Assembly: GCA_963818775.1 (NCBI GenBank)
Contig: CAWFUF010000024.1
Coordinates: forward strand, 372,001 to 436,000
DNA: 64,000 nt
DNA from: JAMXLO01 sp963818775
GTDB taxonomy: Bacteria; Pseudomonadota; Alphaproteobacteria; Acetobacterales; Acetobacteraceae
Direction: 5' to 3'
The notes under the pieces were generated by a model, which made no database searches, had not been told where the DNA came from, and saw only the letters and a program-made list of their open reading frames with translations. Positions 41,950-50,892 of the stretch are shown here, piece by piece (position 1 is the stretch's first letter; each line of letters begins with the position of its first letter). The translations under genes and the position numbers were made by a program.

Positions 41950-42694
41950 GCTCGACACAATGCGCGCCCGCGCCGAGGCGCTTCATCTGCACGGCCTGGT
42001 GTCGCACTGGCCCGAAGTCGCGACCGAAGCCTGGGTCGCCCCGCTGCTCGATTGGGAGGAGAACCAGCGCGCCTGCCGCAGCCTGGAGCGTCGGCTGAAG
42101 ACCGCCCACATCGGCCGCTTTAGGCCACTATGTGACTTCGATTGGAACTGGCCCAAGCGCTGCGACCGCGCCGCCATCGACGCGCTGATGGCGCTCGACT
42201 TCCTGGCCGAGGCCACCAACGTCGTGCTGGTCGGACCGAACGGCGTCGGCAAGTCGACGCCGGCACAGAACATTGCCCACCAGGCGCTGATCCACGGGCA
42301 CACCGTGCTGTTCACCAGCGCCGGCCAGCTGCTTGGCGATCTCTCCGCGCTCGACAGCGATTCTGCCCTGCGCCGACGCCTGCGCCACTATGCTCGCCCG
42401 CAGCTGCTGGTGATCGACGAGGTTGGCTATCTCTCCTACTCCAACCGCCATGCCGATCTGATGTTCGAGCTGATCTCGCGCCGCTACCAGAACAAGAGCA
42501 CGCTGGTCACCACCAATCGCCCGTTCGCCGAGTGGCGCGAGGTATTCCCCAACGCCGCCTGCGTCGTCTCGCTGGTCGACCGCCTCGTCCACAATGCTGA
42601 GATCGTCGCCATCGAAGGCGAATCGTATCGGCTCAAGGAAGCCCGCGAACGCGCCGACCAGCGCACTCGTCAGCGCCGTGGAACCAGGTCATGA
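41942..42694 (+). CDS. istB: IS21-family helper ATPase IstB
   Basis: A 250-residue AAA+ ATPase that helps IstA choose target DNA. Walker A is LVGPNGVGKSTPAQNIAHQA and Walker B LLVIDEVGYLSYSNRHADLM, with NKSTLVTTNRPFAEWREVFP (sensor 1 region) following. The usual GKTHLA of IstB is GKSTPA here, an uncommon variant. It overlaps the istA end by eight bases and appears intact. Confidence 0.93.
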   Translation: MTELDTMRARAEALHLHGLVSHWPEVATEAWVAPLLDWEENQRACRSLERRLKTAHIGRFRPLCDFDWNWPKRCDRAAIDALMALDFLAEATNVVLVGPNGVGKSTPAQNIAHQALIHGHTVLFTSAGQLLGDLSALDSDSALRRRLRHYARPQLLVIDEVGYLSYSNRHADLMFELISRRYQNKSTLVTTNRPFAEWREVFPNAACVVSLVDRLVHNAEIVAIEGESYRLKEARERADQRTRQRRGTRS

Positions 42695-42894
42695 GCAAGT
42701 CGCCGCAGACACGGCCATTGGGGCCAGCCCATCTCCGTCCGATCACCATTGAAATCCCCACCACCTGGTCGCCCGAACAGGCGCTCGCCGTGTACGAACT
42801 GCTCGATGACCTGCGAGAGAAAATCTGGGATCGCTATCATCACACACTGCAAGACCTGCTCCAGCAGCAGCTGCAATCCCCCCGGCATCGGTGA
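42691..42894 (+). CDS. Small accessory protein of the IS element
   Basis: A 67-residue frame overlapping the istB stop by four bases: MSKSPQTRPLGPAHLRPITI, then WSPEQALAVYELLDDLREKI. The WxPEQALAVYELLDDLRE core recurs beside transposase genes in alpha- and betaproteobacteria. Its function is unknown; co-translation with istB is likely. Confidence 0.65.
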   Translation: MSKSPQTRPLGPAHLRPITIEIPTTWSPEQALAVYELLDDLREKIWDRYHHTLQDLLQQQLQSPRHR

Positions 42895-43260
42895 CGGCGA
42901 CGCTTCAGTGAACCCCAATCAGTCAAGAGCATTCTGACCGTCGCCCGCCGGCCACCCAGTACCACTGCTCGCGACGGATCCCCAACAAAACAATCCTGTT
43001 GTTCGATCAAGACGGCCATCCCGTCGTCCCGACCTGCGTTCCCACAACTCGCCGCGCACAGTGGCGGTCCAGCATGCCCGAAGGGCACCGCCGAAGGCGG
43101 CGCGAAGCGTGCTGGACGGCCACGAGCACGGCGGCATCATCGCCCAGAAGGACGCCGACTACCAGGATCCGCGCCTTAACACCAACTGCTGAGAGCGCCA
43201 AAGCGCCAAGATGCGGTCCATTTGATCGCTGTGCCACTGCCATGCGTGCGACCGGTGCGC
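42895..43260. other. 366-base region right of the IS element
   Basis: The right end of the IS should lie here. It holds the hairpin at 43067-43117. A short open stretch follows (43108-43194, plus strand: VLDGHEHGGIIAQKDADYQD...LNTNC) that may be a remnant of a protein-coding gene. No full gene is supported. Confidence 0.35.
43067..43117. repeat. 51-base double-stem inverted repeat
   Basis: The outer stem GTCCAGCATG (43067-43076) pairs with CGTGCTGGAC (43108-43117), one G-T mismatch. An inner stem CCGCC-GAA-GGCGG (about 43089-43101) is nested inside. It could act as a bidirectional terminator between the IS element and the convergent dpp operon, or be a REP-like unit. Confidence 0.55.
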
Positions 43261-44208
43261 TCAAACCAAGTGACACGCCACCTGGCTGTTGCCGACGTGG
43301 CGCCAGGCGGGGACCTCGTGGCGGCAGATGTCGATGGCGATGGGGCAGCGGGTGTGGAAGCGGCAGCCGGAAGGCGGGTTGGCCGGGCTGGGAATTTCGC
43401 CAGTCAATAGTACGCGGGGCTTGGCGCGCTGCATTACGGGGTCGGGTTCCGGGACGGCGGCGAGCAAGGCCTTGGTGTAGGGGTGGAGCGGCTTTGAGTA
43501 GAGGACGTCGCCTGGGGCCAGTTCGGCCAGGAGGCCGAGATACATTACCGCCACACGATCACAGACGTGACGAACGACGGCGAGATCGTGGCTGACGAAC
43601 AGCATGGACATGCCATGGCGCGACTGCAGCTCTACCAACAGGTTCAGGATTTGCGCCCGGACCGAAACGTCAAGTGCCGAGACGGGCTCGTCGCAAACCA
43701 GAAGTGCCGGCCGCAGGGCCAGCGCCCGGGCGATGACGATCCGCTGGCGTTGCCCACCACTGAATTGATGCGGGTAGCGCGACGCATGCTCTGGGCGGAG
43801 GCCCACTTCCTCCAGAAGCTCGGCAACTCGTGTACGGAGCGCGATGCCCCGGCCAAGGTTGCGCACCAGCAGGGGCTCCCCGATCGCTGCGCCAACGGTC
43901 ATGCGCGGATTGAGCGACATGACGGGATCCTGGAACACCATCTGAGCGCGTGCGCGAACGGCGCGCAGGGTCCTTGCGTTGGCGCCGGCGAGTTCGGTAC
44001 CAGGTACGCGCACGCTGCCGCTGGTGGGCGAAACAAGGCCGACAGTCGCGTTGGATACAGTGGACTTGCCACAGCCGCTTTCGCCGACGAGACCGAGGGT
44101 TTCGTGGGGCGCGATCGATAGCGATACGCCGTCGACGGCGCGGATCGGCTCGCCGCCCCGGCCGGGGAAGTGAACCTTCAGGTCGGTGATCTGCAGCGTA
44201 TCGCTCAT
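43261..44208 (-). CDS. dppF: Dipeptide/oligopeptide ABC transporter ATPase (DppF/OppF-type)
   Basis: A 315-residue ATPase. Walker A is VGESGCGKSTVSN, followed by MVFQDPVMSLNPRMTVGAAI, signature FSGGQRQRIVIARALALRPA and Walker B LLVCDEPVSALDVSV. It has the C-terminal oligopeptide-transporter extension with cysteines (CRFHTRCPIAIDICRHEVPA, final CHLV) that binds an Fe-S cluster in this family. It overlaps dppD by four bases and ends the operon. Confidence 0.93.
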   Translation of the reverse strand: MSDTLQITDLKVHFPGRGGEPIRAVDGVSLSIAPHETLGLVGESGCGKSTVSNATVGLVSPTSGSVRVPGTELAGANARTLRAVRARAQMVFQDPVMSLNPRMTVGAAIGEPLLVRNLGRGIALRTRVAELLEEVGLRPEHASRYPHQFSGGQRQRIVIARALALRPALLVCDEPVSALDVSVRAQILNLLVELQSRHGMSMLFVSHDLAVVRHVCDRVAVMYLGLLAELAPGDVLYSKPLHPYTKALLAAVPEPDPVMQRAKPRVLLTGEIPSPANPPSGCRFHTRCPIAIDICRHEVPAWRHVGNSQVACHLV

Positions 44209-45158
44209 GCCATCGCCTCGGCATGATGACAGGCGGTGAAATGGTCGGGGCCGATGCTACGCAGTCTCGGGGTTTCGTTGCTGCAGCGTGCATCGGCGCG
44301 CGGGCAGCGGTTGGCGAAGCGGCAGCCCGAGCCGTACTCGGCCGGTGTGGGCACGCGACCCTCGATGGTGGCGAGCTGCGATTTCGGAGTGTCGGAAAGC
44401 CGCGGAATGGAGGCCAGCAGCAGCGCCGTATAGGGGTGGCGCGGAGCCGCGAAGATTGCCTCCGTCGGACCGGACTCCGCGATGCGTCCGGCGTACATGA
44501 CGGCCACGCGGTTGGCGATGTCGGCGACTACGCCCATGTCGTGGGTGATCAGCACCACCGCGGTGCGGCGCTCGATGGCGAGATGGCGAAGCAGGTCGAG
44601 AATCTGCGCCTGGATGGTTACATCGAGCGCCGTGCTGGGCTCGTCGGCGATGAGGATGGTGGGGCGAGAGATCAGTGCGCAGGCGATCATGACGCGCTGA
44701 CACATGCCACCGGACAGCTCGAACGGACGCTGGTCGACGCGACGGTCCGGGTCGGAGATTCCGACATCTTCCAGCATCTTCCGCACCGCTGGGCGAGCGC
44801 GCGAGAGCGGCTGGCGCAATGCCTCTGCGATCTGCGTTCCGATGGTGGCGAGCGGATCGAGGGCCGCCTGCGGCTCCTGGAAGATCATCGACATGCGCCG
44901 GCCGCGGATCGCCTGCATGGCGCGTTCCGAAATGGCGGTGATGTCGTCGTCACCCAGCCGAATGGTGCCGCTGGTGCGGCGGATTGCCGGCGGCAGCAGG
45001 CGCATGATGGCCTGGGCGGTGATCGATTTTCCGCAGCCGCTTTCGCCGACGATAGCCATGACCTCGCCTTGCGCCACCGAGAAGCCGATGCCGTCGACGA
45101 CGACAGCATCGCCGATGGCGAGCGACAGGTTGTCGACGCTCAGGGCCGGTGCAGTCAT
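44205..45158 (-). CDS. dppD: Dipeptide/oligopeptide ABC transporter ATPase (DppD/OppD-type)
   Basis: A 317-residue ATPase. Walker A is VGESGCGKSITAQAIMRLLP, followed by MIFQEPQAALDPLATIGTQI, signature LSGGMCQRVMIACALISRPT and Walker B LIADEPSTALDVTIQ. The C-terminal Cys-rich extension (SGCRFANRCPRADARCSNET) is present. The signature has Cys where DppD usually has Met-x-Gln (GGMRQR to GGMCQR), a minor change. It overlaps dppC and dppF by four bases each. Confidence 0.93.
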   Translation of the reverse strand: MTAPALSVDNLSLAIGDAVVVDGIGFSVAQGEVMAIVGESGCGKSITAQAIMRLLPPAIRRTSGTIRLGDDDITAISERAMQAIRGRRMSMIFQEPQAALDPLATIGTQIAEALRQPLSRARPAVRKMLEDVGISDPDRRVDQRPFELSGGMCQRVMIACALISRPTILIADEPSTALDVTIQAQILDLLRHLAIERRTAVVLITHDMGVVADIANRVAVMYAGRIAESGPTEAIFAAPRHPYTALLLASIPRLSDTPKSQLATIEGRVPTPAEYGSGCRFANRCPRADARCSNETPRLRSIGPDHFTACHHAEAMA

Positions 45159-45988
45159 CGGCTGCGGGACGTCGGATCGACGCGATCGCGCAGCCAGTCC
45201 CCGAGCAGGTTGACGCACAGGACCAGGACGAACAGAGCCGCGCCGGGAAACACAGTGAGCCACCAGGCGCGCTGCACGTATTGCCGGCCCGCGGCCATGA
45301 TGCTGCCCCAGGATGGATACGGGGGCTGGACACCGAGGCCGAGGAAGGACAGGCCGGCCTCGAACAGGATCATCAGGCCGAATTCGCTGGTGGCGACAAC
45401 CATCAGCGGGCCGGCGATGTTGGGGAGGATGTGGCGCAGCAGAATCCGCATCGGTCCACAGCCAGCCATTTCGGCGGCGCGGATATAGGGCAGGGTCACG
45501 ACCTGGAGCGTTTGCGCGAACGCGACACGGGTGTAGCGGGGCCAGCGCGTCAGGCCGAGTACCAGCACCAGTGTGAGGAAGCCCGGCCCCAGCACGGCGA
45601 CAGTGAGCACAGCGAGCAGGATGGCCGGAATGCTCAGCATGGTATCGACGAAGCGCATGACGAGAATCGCCGTCCAGCCGCGGAGCCAGCCGGCGAGCAG
45701 GCCGAGTATGGTGCCGACAAGCAGCGAGATGGAGACCGAGAGCGTGGCCACCAAAAGCGATGCGCGCGCGCCGTACAGGATGCGCGCGAGCAGGTCGCGG
45801 CCGAGATCGTCGGTGCCGAGCAGGTAGCTGGTCGTCGCGGTGCTGGTGCCGGGCGGGCGCAGGCGCATGAGCAGCGACTGGCGTAGCGGGTCGTTTTGCG
45901 CGAGGAGGTCGGCGCCGGCTGCGGCAAAGACGAAGGCAGTGAGAAGGGTGAGGATGACGATGATGCCAGGCGAGAGTCGTCCGCTCAT
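45155..45988 (-). CDS. dppC: Dipeptide/oligopeptide ABC permease (DppC-type)
   Basis: A 277-residue membrane permease: LLGTDDLGRDLLARILYGAR (family hallmark near residue 55), LLVGTILGLLAGWLRGWTAI, PYIRAAEMAGCGPMRILLRH (EAA loop), and EAGLSFLGLGVQPPYPSWGS. The ATG at 45988 overlaps the dppB stop as ATGA. Confidence 0.93.
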   Translation of the reverse strand: MSGRLSPGIIVILTLLTAFVFAAAGADLLAQNDPLRQSLLMRLRPPGTSTATTSYLLGTDDLGRDLLARILYGARASLLVATLSVSISLLVGTILGLLAGWLRGWTAILVMRFVDTMLSIPAILLAVLTVAVLGPGFLTLVLVLGLTRWPRYTRVAFAQTLQVVTLPYIRAAEMAGCGPMRILLRHILPNIAGPLMVVATSEFGLMILFEAGLSFLGLGVQPPYPSWGSIMAAGRQYVQRAWWLTVFPGAALFVLVLCVNLLGDWLRDRVDPTSRSR

Positions 45989-46905
45989 CGTTTGAGCCGG
46001 ATGCGCGGGTCGATGATCGCATAGGCGATGTCGGCGAGCAGGTTCATGCCGATATAGACGGTGGAAACGAACAGCACGATGGCCTGCACGACCAGGAAGT
46101 CGCGCGATGCAATCGATTGGATGGCGAGCTGGCCGATGCCGGGCCATGCGAATACGGTCTCCACGATGACGGCGCCCGCGAGCAGGTTGCCGACCTCGAG
46201 GGCCGCAATGGTGACGACCGGGATGGACGCATTGCGCAGGACGTGGCGCAGCACCGCGGCGCGCATCGACAGCCCGCGGGCGCGCGCCGCCGTGACGTAG
46301 GCGCGCGACAACTCGTCGAGCACGGCGATGCGTGTCATGCGCGCGAATGTGGACATGGTGAGCGCGCCGAGGGCGATCGACGGCATGATCAAGGATTGCA
46401 GTGAATCGGCGCCTGAGGTGGGCAGCCAGCCCAGTGCGACGCCGAACAGCAGGATCAGCAGGATGCCGGACCAGAACGTCGGCAGGCTCTGGCCGGTGAG
46501 CACGAAGGCGGCCAGCGCACGCTCCAGCACGCTGCCGCGCCAGACCGCCATGGCCACGCCGGCGGGAATGCCAATGCCGAGTGCGACGAGCAACGCACCG
46601 GTAGCGAGCGCCACGGTGTAGGGAATGCGCTCTGCCACGATGCCAGCGACGCCGGCGCGCTGAACGAGGCTCTCGCCGAGATCGAGGTGTGCGAGGTCGG
46701 AAAGATACGCAACGTATTGCACCAGCAACGGGCGGTCGAAGCCCAATTCGTGCCGCAACTCGGCGATCTGCTCGGCAGTGGCACCTTCGGGGACCAGCAG
46801 CAGTGTGGGATCGCCGGAGAGCCGCATGATGAAGAAGACAATGGTCAGCACGCCGAACGTGGCGACGATGGCCTGGCCAACGCGGCCGGCAAGGTGTCGG
46901 ATCAT
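45985..46905 (-). CDS. dppB: Dipeptide/oligopeptide ABC permease (DppB-type)
   Basis: A 306-residue permease starting MIRHLAGRVGQAIVATFGVL. It has FFIMRLSGDPTLLLVPEGAT, LGFDRPLLVQYVAYLSDLAH, RAYVTAARARGLSMRAAVLR (EAA loop) and AVIVETVFAWPGIGQLAIQS, which is characteristic of DppB. It begins 43 bases after the second binding-protein gene. Confidence 0.93.
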   Translation of the reverse strand: MIRHLAGRVGQAIVATFGVLTIVFFIMRLSGDPTLLLVPEGATAEQIAELRHELGFDRPLLVQYVAYLSDLAHLDLGESLVQRAGVAGIVAERIPYTVALATGALLVALGIGIPAGVAMAVWRGSVLERALAAFVLTGQSLPTFWSGILLILLFGVALGWLPTSGADSLQSLIMPSIALGALTMSTFARMTRIAVLDELSRAYVTAARARGLSMRAAVLRHVLRNASIPVVTIAALEVGNLLAGAVIVETVFAWPGIGQLAIQSIASRDFLVVQAIVLFVSTVYIGMNLLADIAYAIIDPRIRLKR

Positions 46906-46948
46906 GAGGGTCTGTCAACCGAAGCGAATGGCCACCGCAGGAAGTCCG

Positions 46949-48433
46949 TTACGGCTGCCACTTCATGTCCATGACGAAGAACGCCTCGTTGGCCGTCGGC
47001 GTCCACTTCAGTTCCTTGCGGGCGAGGTAGATCGCATAGTCCTGGAACAGGCCGATGCCAGGGACTTCCTCGCGCAGGATCTGGAAGGCGCGGCGGTAGT
47101 GTTCGAGGCGCCTGGCTGGGTCGAGGATGGTGCGGGCGGCGTCGACCTCGGCGTCGAAAGCGGGATTGTTCATCTTCGACCAGATCGAGCCTGAGCGGAA
47201 CAACGGGAAGATCACACCGTCGGCGTCCTGGCAGGCACAGGACCAGCGTCCCTGGCTGAGAGCGCCGGCATCCTCAGGCGTTCCCTGGCGACGGTGCAGG
47301 AACGTCGGCTGGTCGGTCACCGAGATCTCGACCTTGAGGCCGACGTCGCCCAGCATCTGCTGCACCGCCTCGTTCAGCCGGCGATCATACGAGGGCGAGG
47401 TGATGAAGCTCAGCACCGCACCGTTGGCACCGGCTTCCTTGATCAGCGCGCGGGCGCGGGCGGGGTCGTACGGCCAGCCGGGGACATCGGCGACATATCC
47501 GAAATCTGCCGGGGTGAGCACGATATTGACCGGCCTGGCGTATCCCTGTTGCAGGGCGGAAATGATGGTGTCGCGGTCGATCGCCATGGCGATGGCCTGG
47601 CGGACCCGCTTGTCCTTGGTCGGCGTCGCCAGCGTGTTGATGAACAGGTAGGCGACGCGCTCGGTGGCGACCGGAAGAAGCTGCAGGGACTTGTCGGATT
47701 TCACCAACTCGGCATCGTCCGGCGACAGGCCGCGCGTGATATCGGCGCGACCGGTGCGCAGATCGGCGATGCGGGTTGGACCGTCCGGCACGGCGCGGAA
47801 TGTGACGGTGCGGAAGGGCGGCTTGCCGCGCCAGTAGCCGTCGACGCTGTCGAGCACGGATTGCACACCGCGCTGCCAGGTGCGCAGGCGATAAGGGCCG
47901 CTGCCCATGGGTTCCTGGTTGAACTTCTGGTCGCCGACTTTCTCCACATAGACTTTCGGCACGATAGAAAGTTTTACCAGCTGTGCCATCAGCACTGGGT
48001 ACGGACTTTTGGTGTGCAGCGTGACCTGAGCGGGACCGGTGACCTCCGCCGATGCGATCTGGTCGAACTGCGAGAGCTGCGGACTTTTGAATGCAGGATT
48101 GGTGATGCGCCGGATGGAGAAGACAACGTCGTCCGGCGTGAGCGGGCTGCCGTCGTGGAATACGATGTCTGTGCGCAGATCGAACACGATGGTCGTGTCG
48201 TCGGTGTAGTGCCAGGCGGTGGCGATCTGCGGGACGATCTTGCCGCTGACATCGCGGGTGACGAGGTTGTCGAAGATGTTGCGGTAGACCGAGTAGCTTT
48301 CGGTGTCCCACTGAAGCTGCGGGTCCATGGTCGCGACGTCACCGGGCAGATCGACGGTCAGCGTGTCCTTGGGCTGCGCCAAGGCCGGCGTGGCGGCGAA
48401 TGCCACGAGAAACGCGAGGACGAGACGGCGCAT
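46949..48433 (-). CDS. Family 5 extracellular solute-binding protein (copy 2)
   Basis: A 494-residue periplasmic peptide/solute-binding protein. Signal peptide MRRLVLAFLVAFAATPALAQ, then TLTVDLPGDVATMDPQLQWD, DNLVTRDVSGKIVPQIATAW, DGSPLTPDDVVFSIRRITNP and RVRQAIAMAIDRDTIISALQ. It is a close paralogue of the gene upstream (both have VTRDV.GKIVPQ.ATAW and RWSC.CQDADGV.FPLF) and is in tandem with it, 23 bases apart. The conserved RWSCACQDADGV, with two Cys, is unusual for the family and may form a disulfide. Confidence 0.92.
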   Translation of the reverse strand: MRRLVLAFLVAFAATPALAQPKDTLTVDLPGDVATMDPQLQWDTESYSVYRNIFDNLVTRDVSGKIVPQIATAWHYTDDTTIVFDLRTDIVFHDGSPLTPDDVVFSIRRITNPAFKSPQLSQFDQIASAEVTGPAQVTLHTKSPYPVLMAQLVKLSIVPKVYVEKVGDQKFNQEPMGSGPYRLRTWQRGVQSVLDSVDGYWRGKPPFRTVTFRAVPDGPTRIADLRTGRADITRGLSPDDAELVKSDKSLQLLPVATERVAYLFINTLATPTKDKRVRQAIAMAIDRDTIISALQQGYARPVNIVLTPADFGYVADVPGWPYDPARARALIKEAGANGAVLSFITSPSYDRRLNEAVQQMLGDVGLKVEISVTDQPTFLHRRQGTPEDAGALSQGRWSCACQDADGVIFPLFRSGSIWSKMNNPAFDAEVDAARTILDPARRLEHYRRAFQILREEVPGIGLFQDYAIYLARKELKWTPTANEAFFVMDMKWQP

Positions 48434-48456
48434 TGCCGAACTCCGCTGCGATGCCG

Positions 48457-49950
48457 TCACGGGGTCCAGCCCATGTCCATCAGGAAGAAGGCCTCGTTCG
48501 GAGTCGGCTGGAACTTCACTTCCTTGCGGGCAGCGAACATCATCACGTCCTGGTAGAGCGGCACCGCCGGCATGTCGGTGTGCAGCGTCTCCAGTACCTG
48601 GCGATAGAGCGCCAGACGCTTGGCGGGATCGAGCGAAGTGCGCGCCGCTTCCAACGCGGCATCCACCGAGGGGTTGCTGTACTTGGCCCATTGGCTGGAG
48701 GAGTGGAACAACGGGAACAACACGCCATCGGCATCCTGACAGCCGCAGGACCAGCGGAAGAAGCTGACATCGCCTGCTTCGTCCGGCCGCCCCTGGCGCA
48801 GTCGCAGATAGGTCGGCCCGTCTGTCATCGAGATCTGCGCGTCCAGCCCAACATCGGCCAGCATTTGCTGAATCGCCTGCACCACGCGCTGATCGAAAAA
48901 CGGCCCCGTGGGGAAGGTGACCTTCGTTCCGGGAGCAATGCCGGCTTCCTTGAGCAGTGCCTTGGCCTTCGCAGGATCGTAGTCGTAGCTCTTCAAGCCG
49001 TCCGCCCAACCGAAATTGGCCGGCGTCAACGGCTCGTCCACCACGCGGGCGTAGCCCTTGAGCAGCGCCTCGACGATCAGGTTGCGGTCGATGGCATGGG
49101 CGATCGCCTGACGTACCCGCACATCCTTGGTGGGTCCGGTCAGCGCGTTCAGCATCAGCATCGCCGCCCGCTCGACCGGGGAGAACAGCACCTTCACCTG
49201 GGCGTCGCCCTTCAGACTGTCGGCGGTGTCGGTCAGGGTCACGCGCACGATGTCGGCGCGTGCCGTGCGCACATCGGCGATGCGGGTTTCCTCGTTGGGC
49301 ACCGGGCGCATCTCGACGCGCGGGAAGGGAGGCGTGCCACGCCAATAGGTCGGATTTGCTGCGAGCTCCACTTTCACGCCGCGGGCGAAACTGATCAGAC
49401 GGTACGGGCCACTGCCGATCGGATGTTGGTTGAACCCGTCATTGCCCAGCTTCTCGACGACGGCGCGCGGTACGATCGACAGCTTGACCAGCTGGGCGAG
49501 CAGAACCGGATAGGGACGCTTCGTCGTCAGCAACACCTGGTTGGCGCCGACTGCCTCGGCCGACGCGATGGAATCGAACTGGCTGAGTTGCGGACTCTTG
49601 AACGCCGGATCGGTGATGCGCTTGATCGTGAAGACCACGTCGTCCGGCGTGAGGAGGCTGCCGTCCTCGAAGTGAATGTCGTCCCGCAAAGTGAAGATGA
49701 TCTGCGTGTCGGACTGGTAGGACCAGGCGGTGGCGACCTGCGGAACGATCTTGCCGGTGACGTCGCGGGTCACGAGGTTGTCGAACACGTTGCGATAGAC
49801 GAAGTAGCTGTCCGGATCCCATTGCACCTGGGGGTCGAGCGAAGCGGGGTTGTTCACGAGATCCACCACGAACAGGTCGCGATTGGCGCTGACTGGCCCA
49901 GCCGAGGCCGCGAGCAGGAAAGTCGCCGCGAGCACGTAACGCGAAATCAC
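48457..49950 (-). CDS. Family 5 extracellular solute-binding protein (copy 1)
   Basis: A 497-residue binding protein, first gene of the dpp-type operon. It starts at GTG 49950 with GGAG six bases upstream. Signal peptide MISRYVLAATFLLAASAGPV; then FVVDLVNNPASLDPQVQWDP, LLTPDDVVFTIKRITDPAFK and RVRQAIAHAIDRNLIVEALL. It shares the RWSCGCQDADGVLFPLF segment with its tandem paralogue. Both may bind related but distinct ligands for the same permease. The gene is divergent from a cupin gene. Confidence 0.92.
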   Translation of the reverse strand: MISRYVLAATFLLAASAGPVSANRDLFVVDLVNNPASLDPQVQWDPDSYFVYRNVFDNLVTRDVTGKIVPQVATAWSYQSDTQIIFTLRDDIHFEDGSLLTPDDVVFTIKRITDPAFKSPQLSQFDSIASAEAVGANQVLLTTKRPYPVLLAQLVKLSIVPRAVVEKLGNDGFNQHPIGSGPYRLISFARGVKVELAANPTYWRGTPPFPRVEMRPVPNEETRIADVRTARADIVRVTLTDTADSLKGDAQVKVLFSPVERAAMLMLNALTGPTKDVRVRQAIAHAIDRNLIVEALLKGYARVVDEPLTPANFGWADGLKSYDYDPAKAKALLKEAGIAPGTKVTFPTGPFFDQRVVQAIQQMLADVGLDAQISMTDGPTYLRLRQGRPDEAGDVSFFRWSCGCQDADGVLFPLFHSSSQWAKYSNPSVDAALEAARTSLDPAKRLALYRQVLETLHTDMPAVPLYQDVMMFAARKEVKFQPTPNEAFFLMDMGWTP

Positions 49951-50239
49951 CGGACACTCCGCTTTTGTTGGTCTCTGTCAGTTTGCTGGCGGACGCCGTC
50001 TGCAGCAAGTCGTCTCCCAGCCCAATCCCGGTATATGATGACATTCTCCGATTGACCTTGAGTGCAATCCAATTGCTCGATCCGATCGATTGACCCGGGA
50101 AGAACAACCCTTGAAATTTGTGAAAGTGTCCGCGATTGCGTATCTGCACCCGTGAGCGTTGCGACACTCATCTGTCGAGACAGGTAACGGGCTTATCGGA
50201 ATCTGGTCGGCGGCAGCGCAAGCAAGATTGGAGGACAGC

Positions 50240-50572
50240 ATGGAAGTGCGCACGCGTGGCAGTTACCAGCTCGCCGATTGCGAACTTGTCGCCGAGGGAA
50301 CGAACTTGCGCGTCCAAGTGCTGACGCTTGCCGCGGGGCAGTGTGTCCCGTGGCACTATCACAGCGAAATCACCGACACCTTTGTCTGTCTCGAAGGGCC
50401 GATGGTAGTTGAGACCCGTGCACCACGGAACGAGTACCTGCTGACACCCGGTCAGCGTTGCTCCGTTCCACCCCGTGCTGCGCACTATGTGCACGGGCAA
50501 GCGAATGGACCGTGCAAGTTTCTGATCATTCAAGGCGTTGGGGTCTACGATTTCGTCTCAGTCGGCAACTGA
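50240..50572 (+). CDS. Small cupin-domain protein
   Basis: A 110-residue single-domain cupin from the ATG at 50240 (GGAGG eight bases upstream). Motif 1 is PWHYHSEITDTFVCLEGPMV (His, His, Glu region) and motif 2 PRAAHYVHG. Such proteins bind a metal and often act as dioxygenases, isomerases or sensors; the function is not deducible. It is divergent from the dpp-type operon. Confidence 0.8.
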   Translation: MEVRTRGSYQLADCELVAEGTNLRVQVLTLAAGQCVPWHYHSEITDTFVCLEGPMVVETRAPRNEYLLTPGQRCSVPPRAAHYVHGQANGPCKFLIIQGVGVYDFVSVGN

Positions 50573-50892
50573 TGTGAGTTTCAGGCTCAACCGCTGTCGC
50601 CGGGGTGACATGACGGCGACTCGTCAAAGTCCCAATAGAGTGTAACCGAGTATGCTGCCGGTTTGTGCTCGGGCTGATCAAGCCATGATGGCATGCAGTG
50701 TCTTGAACAGTGCCTCGGCAATGTCATCAGCCAGGCGGATAGGCGCGGATCCGGCAACTCGGATCAACGGAACTGGGGTTGCTCAAGAGGGCATTCTGCC
50801 TCGAAGCTGCATGATCTCCCACCTTCTGGACACTCCCCAGGAGGAAGCGCACCGTCAACTTCAGGTCGCTGAATTGCAAAGGGAGAGAAGTC
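50573..50892. other. 320-base intergenic stretch with a possible gene remnant
   Basis: No intact gene. On the minus strand, about 50774-50678 reads VPLIRVAGSAPIRLADDIAE ALFKTLHAIMA-stop, which looks like the C-terminal end of a protein with its body lost. The family is not identified. AAAGGGAGAG just before 50893 is the ribosome site of the hydrolase. Confidence 0.3.

Larger units (their letters stand above)
40455..42894 (+). mobile_element. IS21-family insertion sequence (istA, istB, accessory ORF)
   Basis: Contiguous transposition genes in the standard istA-istB order, with the istA stop overlapping istB, plus a small third frame. istA carries a frameshift, so autonomous transposition is doubtful. 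Coordinates cover the coding part only; the true ends and target-site duplication were not located. Codon usage does not differ visibly from the neighbours, suggesting it comes from a similar high-GC genome. Confidence 0.85.

Noticed and set aside
48400..50055. 551-codon plus-strand frame opposite the tandem binding proteins
   Set aside because: Shadow frame with biased composition; the minus strand has signal peptides and family motifs.
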